DNA of 64,000 bases from Silene conica (GCA_029255685.2 CM055311.2:7879031-7943030); one strand, 5' to 3'; shown: positions 20,462 to 33,738, counted from the first letter of the stretch. Made by a program: numbers and translations. Notes: generated from the letters alone by a model not told the origin.

Positions 20462-22618
20462 AAACCTTGCTTGCCCTGAAGCAAGAACTAGACTCGATCT
20501 TAAACTAATGGAACGATTTCAATCTCAGAGCGAAATGCAAATGTAAGCCTAAACCAATTTAATGCAAAGTCGACAATGAAATAGTAATTGAATCATGCAA
20601 ACGAGTTATGAAGTTGTCAAACTTGCTAATCTATCAACCATAGAGACTTTGTCACAATGAACTCTCGCGAGTCGCTCAAATCGTACAATAAGCACAGGGT
20701 GAGTGTATGTCAAAGATAGAACGAAGTAATTTGTAAAGACACTCACCTAACTTCGACCCATGAAAACATGCCTGCAATCTAACATGAAAATAAACTCTAC
20801 AACCGTGCATATACGTACAAATCAAGTGACTTTGACACACGCTGAGGTATAGAAAGATATGTGAGGCAATGGGTAAGAAAGGCTAACATGATTTTGGATA
20901 TGTGGAGTTAGATAGCCAAGCTAGCAAACAACGAAATCCAAACAACGAATTTCATAACTTTCAACCCGATGAACTTAAACACGATGCTATTTTGTAGCAC
21001 AAATCTCATAAAATTTTCAAGGAAAAGACTCCCAAGTGATATGAATGAAGTACGGGAGTAATAAATGTTAAAGAAAGACAATTTTCTGAACAACTGCATT
21101 TTTCTGTTTCTGAGAGTTGGTCGACCGACCAAGTGATGCGGTCGGTCGACTGACTTGCAGTGTACTTTTTCGATTTTTCTTTCTTTTTCTGTTTTTCTTT
21201 TCTTTTTTCCTTTTTCCTTTTCCTTTTTCTTTTCTTTCATTCTTTCTTTTCTTTCCTTCTCTTTTTTCTTTTCTCACATGAACATACAACAACCAAAGGT
21301 GACTCAAAAAGTTCCCGTGACCACAAATACTAGCTTGGTTAAGGTAGGCTAAGTATGGGATGTAGTTTTAGGGAGAAAAAAGGCAAATTTGGCAATGTAA
21401 GGCTTATGGGTAACATAAGAGAAAGGGACCTCAAATGCACGTGTCAAAAATCACAAAACCGGATAGCATACAGGTATATAGTAGATTATGTTCATGTTTA
21501 TGCATATTGATGTAACATGTTACAAAGGGAGTACTACTCACATCCTAAATGACTGGTGATGAATGAAACCAGAAATAAAGCTCTAAAAGTTAGAATATAA
21601 AGTAGTTTGCCAAAGGTACAAGTCAAGTCACAAGAAAAAGAAATAGTTTGACAAAAACTCGTGGATATGCATACGATTCTACCACTAAACATGTTGACAA
21701 GCAAGGCTTAGACATAAACGTATAAAAAATGCAATGTCATCATTGAAATACTATCGTTCCGACTCGACCTATATGCTAAAATAAACGTGCATTTTTTTTG
21801 AATTTTTTTGAATTTTTTGAATTTTTTTTTATTTTTGCATATGCAAGGAAAAATAAAAGAAACGATGCAAAATAGAAATGCAATAAACGTGAAACTGAAA
21901 TGCAATAAAACATATGAATGCGACGCAAAACGCTTCCCCAAACCAAATCACACAATGTCCCTATTGTGCAATAGCGCAAGCAAAGATCATGAAAAATGGG
22001 AATTTGCGGAAAAAGATAAAACTAAAGAGGAACATGGAAGGAACTCACACGATTTCAGCGCGAACGAAAACCTCCCCAAACCAGCGTGAGCTAGGAGGTT
22101 TTGGGTGGCCAGTAGTGCCACCTTATAGACCTGAAAAAGAACAAGAAGACAAACCCTTTACGGAGATTAAAAGCGTTTGGGTAATATTTAGTGATTACAA
22201 AGCTTGAAAATGGAGAGAAATTGAAAACATAAAAGAAAGGATAAGGAGAAATACTCCCTAATCTTGCTTGCACGCTTTCCGAGGCAGATGAGAACAGGCT
22301 GTAACAGCTGTTGTGGTCGCCCGACCACAACTATTGGTCGACCGACCAAGACTCGAGGCACAGTGACCTTCTGAGTTGCAGTTGCTGGTCGACCGACTGA
22401 TGCATCTGGTCGGTCGACCAGAATTCCTGTGCAGTACTCTCTTTTCTTCTCGGAATTAACTCAATCGGATTGAGTTAATTCTTTTCCAAACCTGTAAAAA
22501 CAGTATACATGCGCCCAACACTTGCGCAAAATCCCATAGTACCAAGTCTAAAAGTCTTAAAACAAAACAACAAAGAAAAATGTCTAAGTCTAAAAACAAA
22601 TAAGAAACAACAAAAGTC
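20462..22618 (-). other. Long non-coding 3' region of element C
   Basis: About 2.2 kb between the gag-protease gene and the polypurine tract. No protein is supported. It contains a 110-bp polypyrimidine tract on the plus strand (about 21168-21277), a T-run with GAATTTTTT repeats (21786-21834) and several GTCGACC palindromes. Element D has a similar region with the same ordered landmarks. In Athila elements an env-like gene lies here; no clear remnant is visible. Confidence 0.6.
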
Positions 22619-25499
22619 TTAAAAAACAGAAAATAGTCTCAAAATTTCTGAATGCAAAGCTCGTCCGCGTAAGATGAGGAATATCTCGGACCAAGGCTTG
22701 TGACTACACGTCGTGGCCTCCACAGTGCTTGTCTTGATAGCCAAGCGCGTCTCCACTCCGTCACAAAGCATATGTGACGGTCCATCATCTGTAGTTTCTT
22801 CTTTCTTCTCTTTGTCCTCCGTGTCCAGTTTGTCGGGCTCATCATCCGAGCCATAGCTCAACAATCCAAGGCCTCCTTTTGCACCATAGGTTCTTTGACG
22901 GTGGACTCCACTCATTTCTCCTCCTCTTTCCCCAAACCGAATCCTGCAAAGGGCACAACAACAAGTTCCTCCAATTTGCTCCCAATCTGGGGCGGAGGTG
23001 TGATAGCAGGTATAGGTGTAGGTTCCAAAGTAGGAGACTCAGTAATGACCACATACTTCCTTTCGGAAGTCAAAGCATTGCAAGTGATAGGGGTCATGGC
23101 ATCCTTCTTCCTATAAGATTGCCCAAATATGATAGAGTGTTTCCCTACCTTGAATGTCAAAGTCCCACTCCCCACATCGATTATTGCACCAGCAGTGTGC
23201 AAAAAGGGTCTCCCTAGAATAATAGGTATGTGGGCATCCTCGGGGATATCCAACACAACGAAGTTGACCGGGAAAAAGAACCTATCAATGCGAACGAGAA
23301 TGTTTTCTAACATCCCTATGGGCTCTACTGAGGTGCGGTCTGCCATTTGGACCGTCATGCTAGTCATGGAGAAGGTAGCCATCCCTAGTTTCTTAGCTAG
23401 ACTCAAAGGCATGATACTTATGCTAGCCCCTAAGTCACAAAGTGCCTTCTTGATGGGGAAGGTACCTATGTTACATGGGACTGAAAAGCTACCTGGGTCT
23501 TTAAGCTTATGAGGTGCTATTACATGGGTTAAGAAACTTGAAGACTCTTCGGTCAAAGCAACCGACTCAACCTTATCTAAGGACCTCTTCCTAGTAAGCA
23601 ATTGACGCATGAATTTCATATAGGAAGTAACTTGTTGAACTAATTCTAAAAATGGGACCTGGACATTGAGACTCCGAATAACATCTTTAAATTTATCGAA
23701 GGATACCTGTTCCTTCGTTTTAATGAGCCTCTATGGGTACGGAGGAAGAGTAGAGCCTTCAGCATTCGCGGCTCTCCTTAAGAATTCGGGGCATTGTCGC
23801 TTTGGAACAGAAATTACCTCAAGTTTTCAGGTATTTCTAGCTTGAAAGAGTCTGCCTCGCCAGCTACCGTGGTCGGTCGACCGCTGTCCTCGGTTGGTCA
23901 ACTGGTCTCTACCTTCTTTGAATTTCCAGTAGGTACTGGAATGGTCTCTGATCTATCGACATTGGTCGACCGACTGACATCATTGGTCGGTCGACCGATC
24001 TCACTGGTACCCGCCTCCTTTTTCTTCTTCTTTTCCTTCTCTACAGCCTTTGGACTTCCAACCTTGGTCCCACTCCTCAACGAAATGATATTGAGGGTCT
24101 CCTTTTTCTGATAGGGTTGTTTCGGAAGTTGTCCCGGAGTTCTCGAATTATTCTTGCTCGCGAGTTGAGCAATTTGGGACTCCAACATCTTCATCCCCGC
24201 CTCCCTAGCTTGGGACTCTTTTTGTACCATCCCCATGAGATTTTGGATCATAGTTTCAGTGCTTTGGGGTGGATTTTGTGGTTGTGGAATGAAGGGCTGT
24301 TTTTGGAAGTTTTGTTTGTGAGGTGGGATGTAGCTTTGATTTTGTGGTGGTGGTTGTTGTGGATTTTGAACGTTTTGGCTGGTCCACCTCAAGTTGGGAT
24401 GGGCGTTATTCGGGTCATAAAAGTTTTTTGGCGGTAGTGTTCGAATGCCGCACAAGTTTCGTTTGGAGTAGTACAAAACTTGGAGACATGACCTTCTCCC
24501 CCGCACTTTTCACACGCGAAAGGTCCATCTAACACCGCGTTCACTTGGTACATTCCTCCTTTACTACCTCCATCAAGCTCGTATTTGTCAAAACGAGCCA
24601 CAAGAGCCTCAATTGCAGCTACCGAAGGCTCGATTTTTCTTTGATTACCACGGGAAGTCCCGTGCTCGGCTTGGTGAACAACAACGTCTTCAATAATTTT
24701 AAGACCCTTAGTCTCCCCACTGTTCTCTTGGAACCTTCCGTTAGCCGCGACATCCAAGTAGGCACGGTTGTCATCATACAACCCGTTATAAAACTGATTG
24801 CATAGGAACCACTGTTCAATCCATGGTGGGGTATGGATCGAACAAGCCTCTTGAAGTGCGTCTACGCCTCACTAAAATCCTCAGCTGGCCCTTGTTTGAA
24901 ACTGGTGATTTGGGCCCTCAAGGCATTGGTTTTCGACGCGGAATAGTATTTCCAGTAGAACACCAACGCCAAAGTATTCCAATCCGTGACTCCCACAGTA
25001 GTGCGGTCCAAATCCCGATACCATTCCCGAGCTGAATCCCGGAGTGAAAAGATGAACATTGTTTGCTTAATCTGGTCCTAGGTTACACCATCTGGAGGGG
25101 CTATAGAGCAGATATAGTCGGGAAGATCTCAATATGCTTCGCCGCGTCCTCATTGGCTGCACCCCCAAATTGGTTTTTTTTCAACCATAGAGATGTATGA
25201 AGGTTTAGCTTCGAATGGTTTTCCCGTTCCCGCAGGTAGAGTGAACCCTTTGTAAAGGTCCTTCACCTGGGGCATATAGTGACTAGCAATGCCTGCTTCC
25301 TCCGCCATTTCTTCTTCGTCGGGTTTAGGTGGTTCAGTATTTATGAATGAAGTGGGTGTGGGTGGTTGATTTGGTGTAAGTGGGTGATTTGGTGTAGGTG
25401 GTTGGTTATCGAATAAATCTTCTTGGAACAAAGAAGATGGTGAACCTCCTTCCTTGTCCTGTTGAAACAATCTCCTCTTAGTCCTACGAGTCTTCTCAA
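22619..25499 (-). pseudogene. Element C gag-protease gene (main part), Athila-like
   Basis: Reading down the minus strand: an N-terminal part with PTPNHPLTPNQPPTPT repeats (about 25400), a capsid-like gag domain (FIFSLRDSAREWYRDL, RAQITSFKQGPAEDF, 25056-24865), a CCHC knuckle (CEKCGGEGHVSKFC, about 24520), ISLRSGTKV, and the protease with the Athila-type active site CDLGASISIMPLS (about 23440) and VPIILGRPFL-like IPIILGRPFLHTAGA. A further conserved tail (VEATTCSHKPWSE) follows in a shifted frame to 22619. At least four frameshifts or stops (near 25185, 25115, 24870, 24500, 23890) break it. The 5' end of the gene lies beyond CACTA element E, at 31161. Confidence 0.8.
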
Positions 25500-25720
25500 C
25501 ACTACTACAAAATTGGCCTATTGCAACATTTTGTGTGCAACACTTTGTAATTGTGTTGCAATTTGAAGAGACGTTTAGATGATGCAACACTTTGCCTAAA
25601 AATGTTGCAAATACAAATATAAGGCAACATTTTTATTTAAGTGTTGCATTCTATTGTCATTTATGCTACATTTTTATATAAGTGTTACATGCTACACTCA
25701 TTAATTCAACATTTTTATGA
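25500..25720. repeat. Element E left terminal and subterminal repeats
   Basis: 12-bp perfect terminal inverted repeat, then repeated GTTGCA, CAACATTTT and inverted copies. The matching right cluster is at about 30760-31112; the block GCCTATTGCAAC is conserved near both ends. Confidence 0.85.
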
Positions 25721-28700
25721 AATTGTTGCTTTAATTTATCAAATAAGGTTATACTTCGTAATTAATATAATACTATTTATATTGACCTGAGTCAAGGCAT
25801 ACGTGAATCAAAATAACAAAATATCTATTCAGAATCGAAATAATATAATCTTTATCATTTGGTGTAATTACTCGTAATTAAGAGTCTTGAATACTCAATT
25901 TCTTTTCATTTGTATTCGATGACGATTCACATGCATATAAATTTCTCACTTGTATGGAGCACAAGTAAGAAAATAAAAGTTATTAACTAAATTTGTTAAA
26001 TACTAACCAGACCCGTTTTTCCTACAGTCAAGAACCAAAAATATCAATTTGCGATTAAAACCGGATACGATCCATTATTTTGGGTCGACTCATATTATAA
26101 CCTTACCCAACAACTCGTATTTATCATACCGAAATATTCTTAGCTTCTCTAAAATATTATTTCATCATTTCTGAAAAAAAGAAATCAAATTTGGACCTCT
26201 ATCTTAGTTGTATCACCAAAACCTACTGGAAACTCCTAAAATTCTCCATTTCATCTCCTTCTTTCTTCTCACCAAATCTTCCTAATTCCTATAGCAGCAG
26301 CCATTTTTTTGCTCATCCTGCTCACTCTTTTATCCAGGTCTACTTTACAGGTTTTTCCTTTCTTTTCCTTTTCAATTATTGCTACTTTCCTGTTTTCTGA
26401 TTTCCGAATTAAATTTCGCGATTATTTCTATTTGCAATATTGTTTCATCTAAATTTATATTTTATTGCGTAATTTATCTCCTAGCAGTAATTATACTTGT
26501 AGTTGGACTTTAGTGATTGATTTTGATGCTTGGAGCATTACGAGTAGTAATTAATTGAATTATTATTGTGCAGGGTGTATATTAGGGTTAGGGATAGGGT
26601 TTTGGATTGTTTGAATTCGAGGTCGTCTTTCAATTTATACCATCCACATTGTGTCGCTTAAAGATTTTGGTTCACTTCCGCCTTAATCGCCTGGGCAGCT
26701 GTCCTTCAGATTCCGTATTCCTCACTTTTTTATACTCCAAATTGTTGTTTTAATCGGGTTAATTAAGACGGTCTTAATTAAGAATCATTGTTTTTATGTG
26801 TGGGTGTAGGGTCATATGACGTGGTTACAAAAGTAGGAATCTTTTCAGCATAAATTTGAGAATTTGGAGGACGATAATGATAATTATAATTCCTTTGAGT
26901 TTGTTTTGCTTAAAACCGTCTTAAATTAAAGTTAGTTTTTATGAAATTAGTTGTTTTTTATGAGGATAGATTAGTTGTCTGGGATTGTTGCATCTTCTAT
27001 GAAATTGACGCTTAAAGGTCAATAAGATCAATGTGATTGATTATTTCTTACTCTCATTTCAATTTGTTTGTTTAGTTATTCATCTTAGCTATAGATTTGG
27101 TGGCAAATGGATTATACAGTACATCTAATGCTAGATTTCCAATTATAGCACACAAATATTTACTTAGTACCGTCTTAAATTCCCCTTTATCTATGCCAAA
27201 TTCCCATTCTTTCAACTTGCCATCAACTTTTAAAGCTCAGTTTGACTTTGCTTATAGGCCTACATTATCCACTTCACTGTATGGAAGATTGAGAAGTTTT
27301 CAAAATGAGTGAATTTTTCACAATATCCAATGCGAAAGTATTCCACTACAACAGTTTATTATACAACGATTTGAAGAAATCAAGAGAGCCATGATCAAAG
27401 GTTTGAATTAATTTGAAGGTAATTGAATGGTTTTGTTAGTAGTAGATGCATTAAGTTAGATTAATTTGCAGGTCGATTGTGTTGTTTGGGATTTGTGTGA
27501 TTTTGTTTATATGTTTATGGGTTGTATATGTTACACTTAGCTTGTCTAGATAATCTTTAATTTGGTTTAATAAAGGTTGTCATGTTGATGCTTGTGAAAA
27601 TAATCCTAATTTTCAAGTGTGAAAATAAAGGTTGTGAGGTTGATAAACAATAACCAATTAAAGTTGATTATAGTTCTCAGTGCGTATTATAATGTTCCCA
27701 AATTGTGGATTCAACTATTTTCTCTTCAATTTCAATTGGACTTACTGTGCTTTTCAATTGCTCAGATGCCAACCTGGTTAAACTCTACGTTTACTCTCAT
27801 GTATGCAATTCCGTTATTGTTTGCTAAACCTTTGCTTGGTTTTACATTATTTTGCAGCTTTCATGAATTCAACCTCATTTTTTTGTTTTATATCCCATTC
27901 TTTTGGTTTTTCTTATTAAACAAACATGAATACCCCATGGACCCAGTTTGTCTTATAAAGAAGGATGAATATATATGAGCCTCTACACCAGATTAGCTCG
28001 TGGGTAGATAGTTTTAGAGAAGATAATGGCTCAATCAATGTGTCTCCCTCCACTTTTCTGGAAGTGGAAGATAAAATGGACAGCCTCTACGTTTTTACTA
28101 TTTTTTTTCACAATCTCTTTCTCTCATAAATGCTTCATATTTTCACTTATAATGCTTTTTTTAGACTTTTGTTTAATGTTTCTACTTTTCTAAACTCCAT
28201 AACGGTAGTCAGAGGATACATCACATGGAGTTGCAATAATATTTTCAAACAGATACAACCAAGAGGCATCTAAACCTTAGGATAAGGTAAATCATACGCA
28301 AGAATTCCTTCATTGCTTCGGTTCATTACTTTTCTTTTTAGGTGTATGTTAAGGGAGCTACAAGGGTAGTTCTGATGGTAACGAGTTTCATACCCAACTC
28401 ATGAGTACCACTTTTCAATGACTTTACTCAAACAAAGGCGAACGGGTCATGTTTGTTGCCTGTTGGGTTAATTTGAATCAAGTAATTTAAATGATCCTTG
28501 CATTCGAGGTCTGGTTTTGTCATTCGAGGTTAATTATGCTTTAGATATGTTATGATCGGTTAATTTTGGCATATCGGTGAGGTAGGGGCCAGTAGAGTTC
28601 GGCGTTGTTCGAATTTTTTTGAAGTTTGAGACTTTAAGCGATTTTGTTAAGGTAAAATCAGACTTCAAAAATAACTATTTTAATTTATTTCATCCCACGC

Positions 28701-28730
28701 TTCTGAATTTTAGTATTATTTTTTTGGCAT
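25721..28730. other. Element E interior, left part, no recognised gene
   Basis: AT-rich, with short ORFs on the plus strand only (for example 27097-27312) that I do not recognise. The pattern of pyrimidine-rich leader-like sequence at 26220-26400 would fit captured 5' gene sequence, but that is a guess. Confidence 0.3.
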
Positions 28731-29064
28731 AAAGGTTCAGATTTTAACTTCCATAAAGTTGAATGCCTAAGCATAGATCCTGCTAACAAAAAGGTACACT
28801 GTCGATCAACTTTGAATGGGAAAGCTGACTTTTCTGTGGAATATGACTATCTTGTCATTGCAATGGGAGCTCAATCCAACCCTTTTAACACTCGCGATAT
28901 AGAGAAGAACGCCCACTTCCTAAAGGTAAATTGTTTTTGTTTGTATAACTATATCTCAAAGAAATCATACCTTAACTGAGTGTCTTAAAGTCTCAAACAG
29001 ATAATGGTTTTATTAACTTCTTGAATCACATTTAGAGGAGGTAGAAAACGCCCAAAAAATTTGA
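28731..29064 (+). pseudogene. Captured fragment of type II NAD(P)H dehydrogenase (NDB-like)
   Basis: One exon at about 28731-28925 encodes ECLSIDPANKKVHCRS, DFSVEYDYLVIAMGAQSNPF and EKNAHFLK, ending at a GT donor (28926). A second exon start at 29038 encodes EVENAQKI and then a stop. The two pieces join exactly as in plant external mitochondrial NAD(P)H dehydrogenases (NDB family), whose DYDYLVIA.GA.SNTFN...ENCHFLKEVEDAQ segment lies between the two dinucleotide-binding folds. These flavoenzymes oxidise NAD(P)H without proton pumping. Only about 73 residues remain, so no activity is possible. The intron is retained (28926-29037), which indicates capture from genomic DNA rather than a cDNA. 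Confidence 0.8.
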
Positions 29065-30759
29065 CCTGTGTCATATGCTTTGAACATGGTCTGTGTAGCG
29101 TAGGTTATAATTATAGATGGCGGCCTTTCAGTTAGAAGTAATGATAACATGTCAGTTTGTTGCAAATTGTTCACTAGTTTAAAATATGTCTGGTATTAAT
29201 GTCTGATAAACAAATTTTAATGAATTATTATGAATGCAGGAGTGGAGAAAACAAGGTACTTTGTTGGAATGGCTTAGCCACTAACACCTACTAGTCTGCA
29301 GATAAGCATCAACGGCATAGACATACAGACTACCATTGATTCCTGCCTGCAACAAACAGCCATTGACTAGCCCTGCTTCACATAATTGAAGATTCTAAAA
29401 ACCCATCAGAATAGCAACTCCATAGCACACCCTACAACAACTGAAAAACATATTTGTTGCACGGCCCTGCAAAAAATTTCCTACCACTCAGGGACGGTTG
29501 CCTCTGCATCTACAACTACTGGATGTTCTTTAAAGCTTGACCTGCAACAGATAATGATGCAAAATTGCCTGCAACCTACATCTGGAACTGCTGCCACACA
29601 AAAACAAACAACCATAACGCAACTCAGGGAACAACAACTGGTCTGCAACACCAGTACAGCTACTGATCTGCAACTGAACTCTGCAAAAGCCTGAAAACAG
29701 CTACTGGTAGATATGCTTAACTATTCTAGCCTCATTCAATCGACTAGTACAATGAAACATACGAATTTTAGACTGATATTGGATCTGCTGCATAATGTTG
29801 TCCTCTGAACTACACGCATTCTGAAATACCCTGTAGTTCTTCTCACGCCAAAGATGAGAAATGGTACAAACCAACCCATTCAACTTTTTTTGATATTGTT
29901 GCTGAGAGTCTTGGAACAAAACATTGTTGCTATTGTTCATTTGTTTGTGTCATTGTGTGCAGCATCTACCATACATAGTTCTCTAATTTTCAGTTGTCGT
30001 AAGAAGTAATTGATGTACCTTACTCTTCTTTTTCTCACTTAATCTATCCTTTTGATTTTGCATCGTCTAGTTGCCTAGTCCTAGTCCTTAGTGGCAGGAG
30101 TTGTTACTCGACAATGTCCACAGCTGCTGGTGCAACTGCTAATGCTTTTATTCCTTGATCTCTAGGTGTTAACAAACTGAGTTGAAGCAGGAGATTAAAC
30201 CAGTGGATGCAACAGTCATTGATGGTCTTATGAAGACATGCTGATGTTATGAAGTTTTCCTGGCTTTGTTGCTACAGGTCTAAACACAAAAGACCAGATT
30301 TGAAGTGGAAATATGGATAATGATCTGATGTTGTATGGTATTGACGTTGTGTACATGCAGCAGAATCATTCCCAGGGAGTAAGATGTTGTGAGACAAGTG
30401 CTGCTTGGGCGCAGGAAGAGATCAACAGAGACAATTTTGTTTGAATAAGTAGTTTATTTGATGTACTGTGTTTTCATGCTGTATACTGGCTATGGCACCT
30501 TGTAGAATCATAATTTTCTCGTCTTTCTTTACTAGTGTTAGTTTTTGTTGTATGTACAAATTTTCTTGTTTCTTTATTAGTGTTAGTTGTTGCTATATGT
30601 ACTGGTTGTTTGGATGATGTAAATTTTCTTATCTTTTTTAATTTAATACTTACTCACATTGTTTCACCAAAAAATGTCCTAATCATTTAATTAATTTACA
30701 TGTAATGTCGTTTATGTCGTACCTCTGAAACGGCGACAAATTGTTTAGTATATAATTCA
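29065..30759. other. Element E interior, right part, no recognised gene
   Basis: Contains a CTGCAAC-rich stretch at 29340-29690 that produces a Gln/Thr-rich plus-strand ORF (29386-29694) without recognisable homology. Nothing else supported. Confidence 0.3.
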
Positions 30760-31112
30760 TTGCAACATAAAAAAAATGTTGCAATAGATTATAAATTTGA
30801 TGCATTTACGAATTCCATAAATTTAAAAAGTGTTGCAAGGCAAAAGAGTAAATGTTGCTATAATTAGGAAATAGTGTTGTTTTCATATATATTAAGTGTT
30901 GCAATTGAAAAGTGTTGCATTTTAAAAACGAATGCAACACAAGTGAAAAGTGTTGCGTTTATCCAAAAATGTTGCATGAAATGTTGCTCTAGGCTAATGC
31001 AACAAGACTTTAAGCAACAAATCTAAAAGTGTTGCTTAAACCTTATAGCAACATTTTTATGGGTATATGCAACATTTTAAAGCCGTTGCAATAGGCTCAC
31101 TTTGTAGTAGTG
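30760..31112. repeat. Element E right subterminal and terminal repeats
   Basis: About 15 copies of GTTGCA/TGCAAC with AAAAGTGTTGCA-type context, ending in the inverted terminus TTTGTAGTAGTG at 31101-31112. Confidence 0.85.
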
Positions 31113-31161
31113 CAAACTCGAGGTCAAGGGGACGTAATTCTCCTTGAGCTGACCTGAGCAT
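31113..31161 (-). pseudogene. Element C gag, N-terminal piece beyond CACTA element E
   Basis: ATG on the minus strand at 31161 starts MLRSAQGELRPLDLEF. With element E and one copy of the CAA duplication removed, the frame runs on into the piece that begins at 25499. The start is chosen because it is the first Met after the primer site at 31263-31280 in the correct frame, about 100 nt downstream. Confidence 0.65.
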
Positions 31162-31262
31162 AAGATGGAAACTACAGGAAAAAGTGAGAACGGTTTGAGG
31201 AACAAAGTTCCTTAAACACATAAATAAGTCAAAAACAAAAAACACCTAACACTAGCGGTACC

Positions 31263-31280
31263 TCCCCGGCAACGACGCCA
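31263..31280 (-). promoter_or_regulatory. Element C primer binding site
   Basis: Minus strand TGGCGTCGTTGCCGGGGA, lying a few bases inside the LTR end (31286). This resembles the tRNA-Asp-type primer site used by Athila-like elements, with one C to T difference. Confidence 0.8.
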
Positions 31281-33125
31281 AAATTTGATACCCGTCGTTG
31301 AGGGCGCCAAAGATAAATTTATAATTCCTAAACTTTAACTATAGATAGTGAAAGTCAGGGTCGAACCACAAGGAGGTTGGGAGTGTTAGTCGTTCTAGGT
31401 CTATGTTTTAAGGTAACAATTGGGGGTTTGAAAGTTTGATATTTGGTTTGTCACTAGGTCTAATAATGAAAACAAGAACAATACTGAAAACAAGATGTGA
31501 AAGAACTATGATAAAAGAGATGTTAGGATGATTGGGTTGTTATAGCTACAATGGCAGACGGTCTAGGTCAACATGTATTGCAGTCGTGTAAGGGGTATAA
31601 CAAATCCTTTCGGTCTATGTTATCTAATAGCTCCTTTCGGCCTATGCTATTAGTTCCTAGGTCTTACAAATATCGGATGTCAACAATATAGGTGATTCCT
31701 AATGTCTGGGTCACACACCCTTCGGCCTTAGTAACCTAGATGTCTTAAAACGTTAACTAATTCCCTTCCCTTATCTTTCGATCCCCGGTTTGGTCATTAT
31801 TAAGCATCCTAAAAGTCTCTCTTCTGTCTCATTGTAAGATATTGCCATTAACGAGCAAAAACAGGTCTGATCACACACGGAGTTGGTCGACCGACCAGCT
31901 ATTCCACTCGATCGACTAACTACTTCAGTCGACCGACCAGAGAAGCCAGTCGGTCGACCGAGGTCTGCTACGGGTTGCCCTAATTCATGCCATCTACGCT
32001 CCAACTCTCCTACATCCTAACATATGAAGTTTACCTAAGCATAATACTAGTAAAAATAGTAATTATAACAATAGCGGTGATAAACATGATTAAAACAGTA
32101 ACAATGCAATCGGTAAACATAAAGGTTTTAGGGATTATATCTAACCGGTATAACAATAATGAAATTGAACATAACTGAATTATAAAAAGGGGATTACCGT
32201 AACAATGGAATATGAACTTAAGGATTGAACTTTATTGCTAATCACGTAGAATCAGAATGTTTGCGAAAGTAAACTATGAAGAAACTTTATTGTAAAACTA
32301 ATGAGAATTCTAAACCTAAGTTTAAACTAAATTACTGAAAGATGAGATTGAAAGGTAAAACTGGATTAGTAAAAAGTTAAATGCTTAATACTATGAGGAT
32401 TAGGCTTAAATAATAAAATTTCCAAAAACCTCTTGCTAAACCTAATCTGTCGTGGGCTTAATCTTTTTTTTGATTTTTCCAAAAAACACGCCTTGGTCGC
32501 CCGACTGGTGATGCTGGTCGGTCGACCGGTTATCGGGCCATGAATATTTTCCGACTTTGTATTTGAGCTTCTAAACTTGGATCATCAGGTGTGTTGGTCG
32601 ACCGACCAGTGGGCTCGGTCGGTCGACCGAAGCACCTGTTGTAGCAGCTTCAGAATCTTCTTATATTGGTCTTTTGGTCTTTCAAATGCGCCTCGGACTC
32701 CGTTCTTTCTTCACTCCCTTGTTCCTTTAGGCATGCAAAAATCTCGAGGGTAATACTTTGTAACATCCCGTATTTTCGAGAATAATATTTTAATGATTTA
32801 AATATTTTCCGGAATATAATATTATTTAATAATAAATCGTAGGTTGTATTTTATGTTTTTCCGTTAAGTTCCGTCTTAAGAATAATTTAATTCTTAAGAT
32901 GTTCACTTGGCATTTCATTTCGCGACTTGAGTCCGTATGGCAAACAAATAAAACCCGACTCAAGTAAAAAGGTAAAAAAGGACAACTAAACCCTACTTAA
33001 GCTTCCTCCTTCATCGACACTTTCATTTTCACATTTCCTTCCACTGTAAACAAAGAAACACCATTTTCTTCTTTTTCATCAAGCTTCAAATCATAATCTC
33101 GACCCTTTCCCGAACTCGTATCAAG

Positions 33126-33265
33126 GTAAATTTTATATTTTCGGAATCCTATCGAGATTTGCAATCTTTCTATCTCTTTCAATTTAAGTTTTATCAATCT
33201 CAAAAAATGGGCTATTTTACCCAAATTTCGTCCCTAGCTCTTAATTCCCGTTTTTGTTGTTGTAG
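33126..33265 (+). promoter_or_regulatory. Intron-like segment in LTR F (140 bp)
   Basis: Donor ATCAAG/GTAAAT at 33126 and acceptor TTTTTGTTGTTGTAG at 33265, followed by a 74-nt exon-like piece and a second donor AAAAG/GTGAGT at 33340. Same spacing and signals in both LTRs of G. Confidence 0.5.
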
Positions 33266-33738
33266 GAGTTGGATTAGAGGACCCGAAGGTTGATACTTAC
33301 GTTATTGAAGAAGAGATTGGAACTTAACCCGCTTAAAAGGTGAGTATTATGAGTACCTCGACCTAATTTGTTAAAGTAGCATGCTTGTTGTGATTTTGGT
33401 TGTGTTTTCTTGTGTTTAGGAACATGTTTAGGCTTTCTTTTATCTTCTTTGTGCTTCTTATGATGTTGTTATGGAAGAATTGTGTTGAATTCATGGTTTA
33501 AATGGAATTTGAGAGTATACATGGAGACCGGTTTAATTTGAGAATTTTGTTGTAAATGCTTGAAATTATGTTTGATTTTGTTTAAGATTGCATAAGAGAT
33601 TCAATTGGGATTGTTTGGGACATTTGTATGTTGTAGATTAGTTGAATTATTGCTTGTGTAATGTTGAAATCGAATTGTTAAAATTGTGAGACTGGTTTCG
33701 TGCTGTGCAGGAACAGCATCGTAGTCTACAATGAATAC

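Larger units (their letters stand above)
25500..31112. mobile_element. Element E: non-autonomous CACTA transposon carrying a host gene fragment
   Basis: Termini are CACTACTACAAAATTGGCC (25500) and, inverted, CACTACTACAAAGTGAGCC (31112). Target duplication CAA flanks both ends (25497-25499, 31113-31115). Removing it restores continuity of the element C gag reading frame. Dense subterminal GTTGCA/TGCAAC repeats line both ends. No transposase is visible. It carries an NDB-type dehydrogenase fragment, so it resembles gene-capturing (Pack-type) CACTA elements. Confidence 0.92.

Noticed and set aside
28731-29064. Functional host NAD(P)H dehydrogenase gene
   Set aside because: Only a short internal segment is present, ending at a stop, within an intact CACTA element.
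29386-29694. Gln/Thr-rich ORF inside CACTA element E
   Set aside because: Made of CTGCAAC-like repeats; no homology and no conserved start context.
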